A stretch of 64,000 nucleotides of DNA, taken from contig NZ_CP076023.1 in assembly GCF_018623035.1 (NCBI RefSeq), positions 310,001 through 374,000 of the forward strand. The letters are read 5' to 3'. Position 1 is the first letter of the stretch. Each line of letters starts with the position of its first letter. The notes beneath the pieces were generated by a model. The model searched no databases, was not told the origin of the DNA, and saw only the letters and a program-made list of their open reading frames with translations. Below are positions 25,621-33,121 of this stretch, in pieces. The position numbers and the translations under genes are program-made. This DNA is from Cellulomonas dongxiuzhuiae. Its GTDB lineage: Bacteria > Actinomycetota > Actinomycetes > Actinomycetales > Cellulomonadaceae.

Positions 25621-27864
25621 TCAGCCGAGGACGGCCGCGTTCAGCGCGTCGCTCAGCGCGGGATCGCGGTCGAGCGGCGTGCCGTCCAGGCTGACCGCCG
25701 GCACCACGCCCATCAGCGCGTTCATGACCAGCACCTGGTCGGCCGCCTGGAGGTCCGCGACCGTGAGGCGTCGGTCCTCGACGACGAACCCGCGGGCCGG
25801 CAGGAGCCGGCGGACCTCGCCGGCCGTCGTGCCCGGCAGCGCGTGCTCGGACGCCGGGAACCGGACCGTCGTGCCGTAGACGCCGCACAGGCTCGCCGTG
25901 CTCGTCTCGGACACCGTGGCGTCGGCGTTGAGGATCACGGCCTCGTCGGCGTCGTGCTGCTGCGCCCAGGCGCCCGCGAGGCGGTAGTGCAGGTGGTTGA
26001 GCGTCTTGTGGTCGGCGAGGTGCGTGTGCCGCCGGTGCGGGTACGTCCGCAGGCGCAGGCCGCCGTGCAGACTCAGCGCCGGGCGCGGGGTGTACGGCCG
26101 GGCGGACGCGAACAGGGTCGGGGCCGGCGGCGCACCGGGCGCGTTGCCGGCGGCGGCGACCAGCTTGACGACGGCGGTGGTGCGCGCGAGCCCGTTGCGC
26201 TCGACCAGCCGTGCGACGACGTCGGCCCACGTGACGTCCGGCGGTGACCCGCCGAACAGCGCGCGCCACGTGCGCTCGAAGCGCTCGACGTGGGCTGCCA
26301 GGAGGACCGGCCGGCCGCCCTGGACGCGCAGCGTCTCGAAGAACCCGTGGCCGTACGCCAGACCCTCGCTGTCGAACGGCACCGACGCCGCGGCCGCGGG
26401 GACGAACCGGCCGTCGTGCCAGACCGTGCGTCGGTCCTCGACGGTGACGTCCGCCCGCAGCGCCGCCATGAGCGTGCGCCCCTTGTGCAGCGTCTCCTCG
26501 TACTCGCTCGCGGGCTCGGAGTCGATGACGATGCCGCCACCCACCGAGAACACGGCGCGGCCGCCGGTGAACGTCGCCGTGCGGATCGCGATCGACAGGT
26601 CCATCGTGCCGTCGAACCCGACGTACCCGATGCTGCCCGTGTACACGTGCCGGCGGACCGGCTCGAGCTCGTCGATGACCCCCATCGCGCGGATCTTCGG
26701 GCAGCCGGTGATCGAGCCGCCCGGGAACGTCGCACGCAGCAGGTCGACGGCGTCCGCCCCGGGCCGCAGCTCGCCCGTCACGGTCGAGACCAGGTGGTGC
26801 ACGTTCTCGTACGTCTCGAGGCGCTTGTGCTCCGTCACGCGCACCGAGCCCGGCCGGCACACGCGGGCGACGTCGTTGCGCAGCAGGTCGACGATCATCG
26901 ACAGCTCGGCGTCCTCCTTGGGGCTCTCGCGCAGCTCGGTGCGCAGCGCCGCGTCCTGCGCCGGCGTCGCGCCGCGCGGTCGCGTGCCCTTGATCGGGCG
27001 CGTCTCCACCTCGCCGTCGCGCAGCCGGAGGAAGCGCTCCGGGGAGGTCGAGACGATCTGGTGGTCCCCGGCGTTGACGTAGGAGAAGAACGGCGCCGGG
27101 TTGGCGGCGAACATGGCGGCGAAGCAGTCGAAGGGGTCGCCGGTGACGGGCGCCGTGAAGCGCTGCGACATGTTCACCTGGTAGACGTCGCCCTCGACGA
27201 TGTACGCGCGGATCGCCTCGACGGACGCGAGGTACTGCTCGCGCGAGAGCGTCGACGTGAGCGGGCCCGTCGCCGCCACCGTCCCGGCGGGGGGCGCCGG
27301 GGCACGCAGCGCCGCGGTGAAGCGCGCCACGCGGCCGTCGACCGCGTCCGCGTCGTCGTCCTCCAGGTGCATCACGACCAGCGTCGTGGTGCCGGCGACG
27401 CGGTCCCGGACCAGCAGCACGCTCGGCGCGACGAGGTGCAGGAGCGGCAGCCCGAGGTCGTCGACGCTCGTGCGCGGCAGGACCTCGAGGCAGTCCTTCA
27501 GGTCGTACGCGAGGTAGCCGAGCAGGCCGCCGGCCAGCGGCAGCCCTGCCTGCGCGGGGACGTGCACGCGGTCGAGCACCCCGCGCAGCGCCGTGAACGG
27601 GTCCTGGTCGAGCTCGGTCCGTCGCGAGCCGTCGACGAGCGTGGTCCGCTCGCGGTGCCCGGTGAGCGTGAGCCACGGGTCGACGCCGAGGACGTCGTAC
27701 CGCGCGCTGTCCTGCTCGCCCCCGCTGAGCAGGGCCACCGTCCCGGGCAGGTGCGCGAAGCGCCGCACCACGTCCACGAAAGGCTCGTCGAGGTCCACGG
27801 GCTCGCGGTGGAGGCCCGTCACCGTGCGGAGCGGGGACGGCGGGCGGTCGGTCACGGCAGTCAT
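25621..27864 (-). CDS. pabBC: aminodeoxychorismate synthase PabB fused to aminodeoxychorismate lyase PabC
   Basis: 747 residues. The PabB part (about 20-470) has EGDVYQVNMSQRF, the PIKGTRPRG motif with Lys292 that separates ADC synthases from anthranilate synthases (PIAGT), ENVHHLVSTVTG and PGGSITGCPK. The PabC part (about 485-747) has FDSEGLAYGHGFFETLRV and LADHKTLNHLHY, whose Lys620 binds PLP. Together they convert chorismate and ammonia to 4-aminobenzoate plus pyruvate. No PabA glutaminase is in the window. It starts 15 bases after the NRPS stop with GAGGAG upstream, so it serves the NRPS pathway (inference). Confidence 0.93.
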   Translation of the reverse strand: MTAVTDRPPSPLRTVTGLHREPVDLDEPFVDVVRRFAHLPGTVALLSGGEQDSARYDVLGVDPWLTLTGHRERTTLVDGSRRTELDQDPFTALRGVLDRVHVPAQAGLPLAGGLLGYLAYDLKDCLEVLPRTSVDDLGLPLLHLVAPSVLLVRDRVAGTTTLVVMHLEDDDADAVDGRVARFTAALRAPAPPAGTVAATGPLTSTLSREQYLASVEAIRAYIVEGDVYQVNMSQRFTAPVTGDPFDCFAAMFAANPAPFFSYVNAGDHQIVSTSPERFLRLRDGEVETRPIKGTRPRGATPAQDAALRTELRESPKEDAELSMIVDLLRNDVARVCRPGSVRVTEHKRLETYENVHHLVSTVTGELRPGADAVDLLRATFPGGSITGCPKIRAMGVIDELEPVRRHVYTGSIGYVGFDGTMDLSIAIRTATFTGGRAVFSVGGGIVIDSEPASEYEETLHKGRTLMAALRADVTVEDRRTVWHDGRFVPAAAASVPFDSEGLAYGHGFFETLRVQGGRPVLLAAHVERFERTWRALFGGSPPDVTWADVVARLVERNGLARTTAVVKLVAAAGNAPGAPPAPTLFASARPYTPRPALSLHGGLRLRTYPHRRHTHLADHKTLNHLHYRLAGAWAQQHDADEAVILNADATVSETSTASLCGVYGTTVRFPASEHALPGTTAGEVRRLLPARGFVVEDRRLTVADLQAADQVLVMNALMGVVPAVSLDGTPLDRDPALSDALNAAVLG

Positions 27865-27879
27865 GATGGCTCCTCGGTG

Positions 27880-30800
27880 CTACAGCGTGGTGAAGCCGCC
27901 GTCGACAGGCAGGTACGTGCCGGTCATGAACCGGGACAGGTCGCTCGCCAGGAACACGACGGCACCGGCCATGTCCTCCGGCAGGCCGTTGCGGCGCATC
28001 GGGGAACGCTCCGCGACGGACTCCTTGACGTGGGGCGCCATGGGCATCGCGGCGTCCGTCAGCGTCAGCCCCGGCGCGACCGTGTTGGCACGCACACCGT
28101 GCGGACCGAGCTCGGTGGCGAGCGAGCGCATGAACGCGTCGACCGCCGCCTTCGCGGTGCTCTGCGCGAGGAACCCCTCGTTGCTGCGCTTGGACAGCGT
28201 GCTCGACACCGCGATGATGCTGCCGCTCCCGCGCCGGACCATCTCCGGTGCGACCGCCTGGCACGGGTGGAACACGGCCTTGAGCTCGTCGGCGACCTTG
28301 CGCTCCAGGTCCGCCCAGTCGTACCCGAGGAACGGCGCGTGCCGGAAGTGCATGTGCGCGTTGGTCACCAGCACGTCGATGCGCTCGAACCGCTCGTGCA
28401 CCGCGGCGACCATCGCGGCGACGGAGTCGGGGTGCGTGACGTCCGCCCCGAAGATCTCCGCCGTCCCGCCGTCCGTCTCGATGAGGTCCTTGACGTGCCG
28501 GGCCTGCGCCTCGCTGTCCCGGTAGTTGACGGCCACCGTGGCGCCCTGCTCCGCCAGCAGCAGCGCCGTGGCGAGCCCGATGCCGCGGCTGCCGCCGGTG
28601 ACCAGCACGACCTTGTCGTGGAGCAGCCCGCTGCCGGACGTGCGCGAACGCGGCACGCGCGCGGCCCGGCGGGACGACGCGCCGCGCACGCCCGCGGGCA
28701 GGCGGGCGATCTCGCGGTCGACCACCGCGGCGAGCGCGTCGAGGCGCGGTGCGTCGAACACCTCGGAGAGGCCGAGCGCGACCCCGAACGCGTCCTTGAT
28801 GCGGGCCAGGACCCGCATCGCCGCCAGCGAGTGCCCGCCGATCTCGAAGAAGTGCGTCCGGCGCCCGATGCGTGCGGCGGGCACGTTGACGACCAGGCCC
28901 CAGATGCCCGCGAGCGTGCGCTCGGTCGCGGTGGCCGGCGCCTCGTAGGCGCCGCTCTGCTGCAGCTCGCCCTGCGTCTCGCGCAGCGCGCGCCGGTCGA
29001 GCTTGCCGTTCGGCAGCTGCGGCATCGCGTCGAGCAGGACGAACGCGTCGGGCACCATGAAGTCGGGCAGTCGCGCCTGCAGGAAGGAGCGCAGCGCCGC
29101 GACGTCCACGGCCCGTCCGGGCAGGCACGTGAAGAACGCCACCAGCCGGTCGCCGCGCCCCACGACGGCCCGGGCCCGGATGCCCTCGAAGCCGCTCATC
29201 ACCTCCTCGACGTGACGCACGTCGAGGCGCGAGCCGCGGACCTTGACCTGGAAGTCCCAGCGGCCGATGAAGTCCAGCGTCCCGTCGGGCAGGTACCGCA
29301 CGACGTCGCCGGTGTTGTAGAGCCGGTCGCTCGGCTCGGTGCCGAACGGGTTCGGCACGAAGCGCTCGGCGGTCAGGGCGTCGAGGCCGTGGTAGCCGTC
29401 GGGCACGCCGACGGAGGCCACGTGCAGCTCGCCGGGGACGCCGTCGGGGACCAGGCGGCCGTGGCGGTCGAGCACGTAGAGGCGGGTGTTGGCGATGGGG
29501 GTGCCGATGGGGACGAACTCGCTGCGACCGTCGTCGCCCGACGTGTCGTGGTAGGTCACGTCGTTGAGCTCGGTGCACCCGTAGTTGTTGACCAGTCGCG
29601 CACCGGGCACGAGGTCCCGGAAGGCGAGCACCTGCGCCCGGGTCAGCGGCTCGCCCGCCGTGACGACGACCCGCATCGCGGGCAGCCGCGCGCCGCTCGA
29701 CGCGAGGTGCTCCAGGAGGCCCGCGAGGTGCGACGGGACGATGTTGAGACGGCTGACGTGGTGCTCGGCCAGCGCGTCGGCGAAGGCCGCCGTGTCGCGC
29801 ACGGTCGCGTCGTCGAGGACCACCTGGGGGCACCCGTTGAGCAGGCCCGCGAACAGCTCCTTGACCCCGACCGCGAACGCGGCCGTCGTCTTCTGCGCCA
29901 CGACCTCACCGGGTGCGAACGGCAGGCTGCGCTCCAGCGAGGTCAGCCAGTTGACGAGCTGGCGGTGCGGCACGCGGACGCCCTTGGGCGTCCCCGTGGA
30001 CCCGGAGGTGTACATGACGTAGGCGAGCGCGTCCGGGTGGATGCGCTCCCACGGCGCCGTGGCGGCCGGGTCCGCGTCGCCGACCTCGTCGATCAGCACG
30101 CACCGTGTGTCGTCGACGCCGAGCAGGCCGCGGTGCGGCGCGTCCGAGACGACGGCACCGGGGCGCGCGTCGGCGAGGATCTGCTGCAGGTAGGACGCCG
30201 GGTAAGCCGGGTCGAGCGGTACGTACGCGGCGCCCGCCTTCCAGACGCCCAGCAGGGTGGCGAGCAGGTCGCCGCCGCGCGGCAGGCAGACGGCGACGAG
30301 CTCGCCCGGTGCGGTGCCTCGCGCCGTGAGCGCGTGCGCGACCCCCTGCGCCCGCCGTGCGACGTCCCGGTAGGACCACGTCCCGTGCCGGTCCCGGCAC
30401 GCCACGGCGTCCGGCGTCCGCTCCACCTGCGCGTCGAACCGCTCGACGAACGTCCACGCGGGCGCCTCGGTGACCGCTGCGCCGTCGGAGCGCCCCACGA
30501 GCTCGGCCACGTCGGCGTCGCGCAGCAGCGGCAGGTCCACGACGCGCGCGTCGGCGTCGGCGACCATGCCCTCGAGGACGCGCTGGTGGTGGGCCAGGAG
30601 CCGCTCGACGGCCTCCCGGTCGTACAGGTCCGACGCGTGGACCACCTCGACCTCGAGCCCGTCGCCGTCGCCCGCGTACGACATCTCGATCTCGCACCGG
30701 GCGGGGACGTGCTCCTGGGCGAGCAGCGTCAGCAGGTCCTCGTCGGCCTCGTCGGGCTCGGGGAAGCCGCGGAACGTCACGCCACCGGGCAGGGGCGTCT

Positions 30801-31920
30801 CGAGCGACGTGCGGGGGAAGTTCTGGTGCCGCATGACGACGGGCACCAGCGGGTTGGCGCTGCCGCGTCGCGCGACGTCGGTGGCCTGCAGGATCCGCTC
30901 GAAGGGCACGGGCCGCTCGAACGCCCCCAGCACCTGGGCGCGCACGGCCTCGAGCAGGGCCGCGACGGTGGCCTGCTCGTCGATGCGCACACGCAGCGGC
31001 AGGATGTTGACGAAGAACCCGATGAGCGGCTCCAGCGCGACGTCCGGACGGTCGGACGTCGTGGTGCCGATGCACAGGTCGTCCCTGCCGGTGTAGCGGC
31101 TGAGCGTGACGCCCAGCCCCGCGAGCAGGGTCATGAACAGCGTGCATCCGTGCCGGCGGGACAGGCGCTCGAGCGCCCGGGACAGCTCGACGGGGTAGCG
31201 GTGCACGACCGTGCCGCTCGTCGTGCCCGACCGCGGCTGCCGCGCGCGCACGGTGGGCAGCTCGAGGCTGTCCTCGTAGCCGTCGAGGGTCGCGCGCCAG
31301 TACTCCAGCTCGTCCGTCACGTCGGCCGTGCGCTGCGTGCGGGCGAAGTCCCGGTACTGGACCGTCAGCGGCGGCAGGTCCGGCTCCTCGCCGCGGCACA
31401 GGGCCCCGTAGGCGCGGTGGAGCTCGCCCAGCAGGACGGCCTTGAGGGACCAGGCGTCGGCGGCGATGTGGTGCACGTTGAGCAGCAGCAGGTGGCGGTC
31501 GCTCGCGAGCCGCAGCAGCCGGGCGACCACGACCGGCCCCCGGTGCAGGTCGAAGCGGTGCTCGAGGAACCGGTCGAGCTCCTCGAGCAGGGTCACGCGG
31601 TCGACGTCGACGACCGGCAGCGGCACGTGCCCGGGCAGTGCGACGAACTGCCGGGCCTCGCCCCCGTCCGTCTCGCCGTAGGTGGTCCGCAGGACCTCGT
31701 GACGGGCGACGACGAGGTCCACGCTCCGCTCGAGCGCGGAGACGTCCAGGTCGCCCCGGACGGTGAGCAGCAGGGGCAGGTTGTAGCTCGTCGTCCCGGG
31801 GTTGCGACGGTGGTGGACCCACAGCCGCTCCTGGAACCACGACAGCGGGGAGCCGCCACCGGTCGACGCGGGGAGCGCCTCGAGGCCGGTGGCGACGTGC
31901 AGACTCTGGTCAACGGCCAT
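27880..31920 (-). CDS. single-module NRPS: C-A-T with C-terminal SDR domain
   Basis: 1346 residues. Condensation domain about 20-460 with HHIAADAW at 150-157 (the usual Gly is Ala). Adenylation domain about 485-975: YTSGSTGTPKG, YNTGDVVRYLPDG and NGKLD. Carrier domain about 995-1070 with EIGGHSL (Ser1031). A FabG-like SDR domain, 1100-1346, has TGGSRGIG but Gln1253 at the catalytic Tyr position (QSTAK). Read against the PheA pocket, the A domain gives A-V-K-N-V-A-N-D-V-K; Asp235 is Ala, so it should not load an ordinary alpha-amino acid. No thioesterase or reductase release domain. AGGAGACACGC precedes ATG 31920. Confidence 0.93.
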   Translation of the reverse strand: MAVDQSLHVATGLEALPASTGGGSPLSWFQERLWVHHRRNPGTTSYNLPLLLTVRGDLDVSALERSVDLVVARHEVLRTTYGETDGGEARQFVALPGHVPLPVVDVDRVTLLEELDRFLEHRFDLHRGPVVVARLLRLASDRHLLLLNVHHIAADAWSLKAVLLGELHRAYGALCRGEEPDLPPLTVQYRDFARTQRTADVTDELEYWRATLDGYEDSLELPTVRARQPRSGTTSGTVVHRYPVELSRALERLSRRHGCTLFMTLLAGLGVTLSRYTGRDDLCIGTTTSDRPDVALEPLIGFFVNILPLRVRIDEQATVAALLEAVRAQVLGAFERPVPFERILQATDVARRGSANPLVPVVMRHQNFPRTSLETPLPGGVTFRGFPEPDEADEDLLTLLAQEHVPARCEIEMSYAGDGDGLEVEVVHASDLYDREAVERLLAHHQRVLEGMVADADARVVDLPLLRDADVAELVGRSDGAAVTEAPAWTFVERFDAQVERTPDAVACRDRHGTWSYRDVARRAQGVAHALTARGTAPGELVAVCLPRGGDLLATLLGVWKAGAAYVPLDPAYPASYLQQILADARPGAVVSDAPHRGLLGVDDTRCVLIDEVGDADPAATAPWERIHPDALAYVMYTSGSTGTPKGVRVPHRQLVNWLTSLERSLPFAPGEVVAQKTTAAFAVGVKELFAGLLNGCPQVVLDDATVRDTAAFADALAEHHVSRLNIVPSHLAGLLEHLASSGARLPAMRVVVTAGEPLTRAQVLAFRDLVPGARLVNNYGCTELNDVTYHDTSGDDGRSEFVPIGTPIANTRLYVLDRHGRLVPDGVPGELHVASVGVPDGYHGLDALTAERFVPNPFGTEPSDRLYNTGDVVRYLPDGTLDFIGRWDFQVKVRGSRLDVRHVEEVMSGFEGIRARAVVGRGDRLVAFFTCLPGRAVDVAALRSFLQARLPDFMVPDAFVLLDAMPQLPNGKLDRRALRETQGELQQSGAYEAPATATERTLAGIWGLVVNVPAARIGRRTHFFEIGGHSLAAMRVLARIKDAFGVALGLSEVFDAPRLDALAAVVDREIARLPAGVRGASSRRAARVPRSRTSGSGLLHDKVVLVTGGSRGIGLATALLLAEQGATVAVNYRDSEAQARHVKDLIETDGGTAEIFGADVTHPDSVAAMVAAVHERFERIDVLVTNAHMHFRHAPFLGYDWADLERKVADELKAVFHPCQAVAPEMVRRGSGSIIAVSSTLSKRSNEGFLAQSTAKAAVDAFMRSLATELGPHGVRANTVAPGLTLTDAAMPMAPHVKESVAERSPMRRNGLPEDMAGAVVFLASDLSRFMTGTYLPVDGGFTTL

Positions 31921-31983
31921 GCGTGTCTCCTGTACCGGGGGAGCCCGCACGGGCGGGCCATGTCCGAATCATCCCGTTCCGGG

Positions 31984-31989
31984 ACCCTA
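31984..31989 (-). promoter_or_regulatory. -10 box of NRPS operon
   Basis: TAGGGT on the minus strand, about 64 bases before the NRPS start, is the best -10 candidate in the 253-base divergent region between the NRPS and the Ntn hydrolase. No good -35 hexamer is visible at 17-18 bases. Confidence 0.35.
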
Positions 31990-32067
31990 ATCGCGAAACG
32001 CGCAGGTCGGGGCGCGCACGCGGGCTCGAGGTGCCCCGCCGCGCGTCCGGGCGCACGATGGAGACGA

Positions 32068-32081
32068 CGGGGGATCCCCCG
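32068..32081. promoter_or_regulatory. palindrome in NRPS/hydrolase divergent region
   Basis: CGGGGGATCCCCCG is a perfect 14-bp palindrome located between the two divergent genes of the biosynthetic locus. It may be an operator, but no regulator gene is adjacent. Confidence 0.3.
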
Positions 32082-32173
32082 GTCACCACCACGACAGATC
32101 GGTGCGGAACCTGCGGCAGGCGGCCGGGACGTGCGCCGCCGACGGACGTGGCACCGAGGGGCAGGGGCGCCAC

Positions 32174-33121
32174 ATGTGCACAGGCATCAGGTTCTCGGAC
32201 GGTAGCGGTCACCTCTACCTCGCACGGAACCTCGACTGGACCAGCGGCTACGGGGAGCGGGTGGTGGCGACGCCCACCGGGTACTCACCCAGGTCACCCT
32301 TCGGTGCGGTGCCGGCCATCCGGCACGCGGTCATCGGCATGGGCATCGTCGAGGAGGACACCCCGCTGTACTTCGACTGCGGGAACGACGCCGGGCTCGC
32401 GGTGGCCGGCCTGAACTTCCCCGGCTACGCGCAGTACGCGACCGGGCCCGTCGACGGCGCGACCAACGTCGCCGCCTTCGAGTTCCCGCTGTGGGTGGCC
32501 TCGCAGTTCGGAAGCGTCGACGAGGTCGAGGCCGCGCTGCAGACGGTCGCGATCGTGGACAAGCCGATCAACGAGAAGTTCCCGAGCTCGCTGCTGCACT
32601 GGATCATCGGCGACGCGAACCGGGCGATCATCGTCGAGTACACGGCGGACGGCATGCACGTCTTCGACGACGACGTCGACGTGCTCGCCAACCAGCCGGG
32701 ATTCGGCTGGCACCACGAGAACCTGCGCAACTACCTCAACACCTCGCCGCACTTCCCGGAGGAGACCGTGATCGGCCGGGCGAGCCTCACGCCGTTCGGC
32801 TCCGGGTCGCACATGCGCGGCATCCCGGGCGACTACTACTCGCCCTCCCGGTTCGTCCGTGCGGCGTACGTCCACGCCCACTACCCGACCAAGAGCACCG
32901 AGGAGGACAACGTCAGCCGCGCGTTCCACACGCTGCAGCAGGTCGCCATGGTCGACGGCAGCGCCGCCATGGGCTCGGGCGAGTTCGAGAAGACCATCTA
33001 CACCGGGCTCTTCTCGTCCCGGGCGACGACGTACTACTGGAACACCTACGACGACCCGGCGATCCAGAGCGTCGCGCTCGCGGACCTCAAGCCCGACGGG
33101 TCGGAGCTGGTGGTCGCCTAG
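32174..33121 (+). CDS. choloylglycine hydrolase/penicillin V acylase family Ntn hydrolase (C59)
   Basis: 315 residues. After removal of Met the nucleophile is Cys2 (MCTGIRF). Arg18 and Asp21 stand in LARNLDW exactly as in bile salt hydrolases, with LNFPGYA, GFGWHHENLRNYLNT and YYSPSRFVRAAYV supplying the remaining conserved Asn and Arg positions. The enzyme cleaves an amide bond, such as conjugated bile acid, penicillin V or an N-acyl signal. There is no signal peptide. It is divergent from the PABA-NRPS operon, so maturation, release or self-protection against its product is plausible (inference). The 3' end overlaps the next gene by 35 bases. Confidence 0.88.
   Translation: MCTGIRFSDGSGHLYLARNLDWTSGYGERVVATPTGYSPRSPFGAVPAIRHAVIGMGIVEEDTPLYFDCGNDAGLAVAGLNFPGYAQYATGPVDGATNVAAFEFPLWVASQFGSVDEVEAALQTVAIVDKPINEKFPSSLLHWIIGDANRAIIVEYTADGMHVFDDDVDVLANQPGFGWHHENLRNYLNTSPHFPEETVIGRASLTPFGSGSHMRGIPGDYYSPSRFVRAAYVHAHYPTKSTEEDNVSRAFHTLQQVAMVDGSAAMGSGEFEKTIYTGLFSSRATTYYWNTYDDPAIQSVALADLKPDGSELVVA

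Noticed and set aside
25433-29833. 1466-codon minus-strand frame overlapping NRPS and PabBC in another frame
   Set aside because: Out of frame with recognised domains; no family motif in it and Arg/Pro repeats dominate.
26290-32205. 1971-codon open frame on the plus strand antisense to the NRPS and PabBC genes
   Set aside because: Its composition is Arg/Gly/Val/Ala-rich and without domains; it is the shadow of the true minus-strand genes, as expected at 74% G+C.
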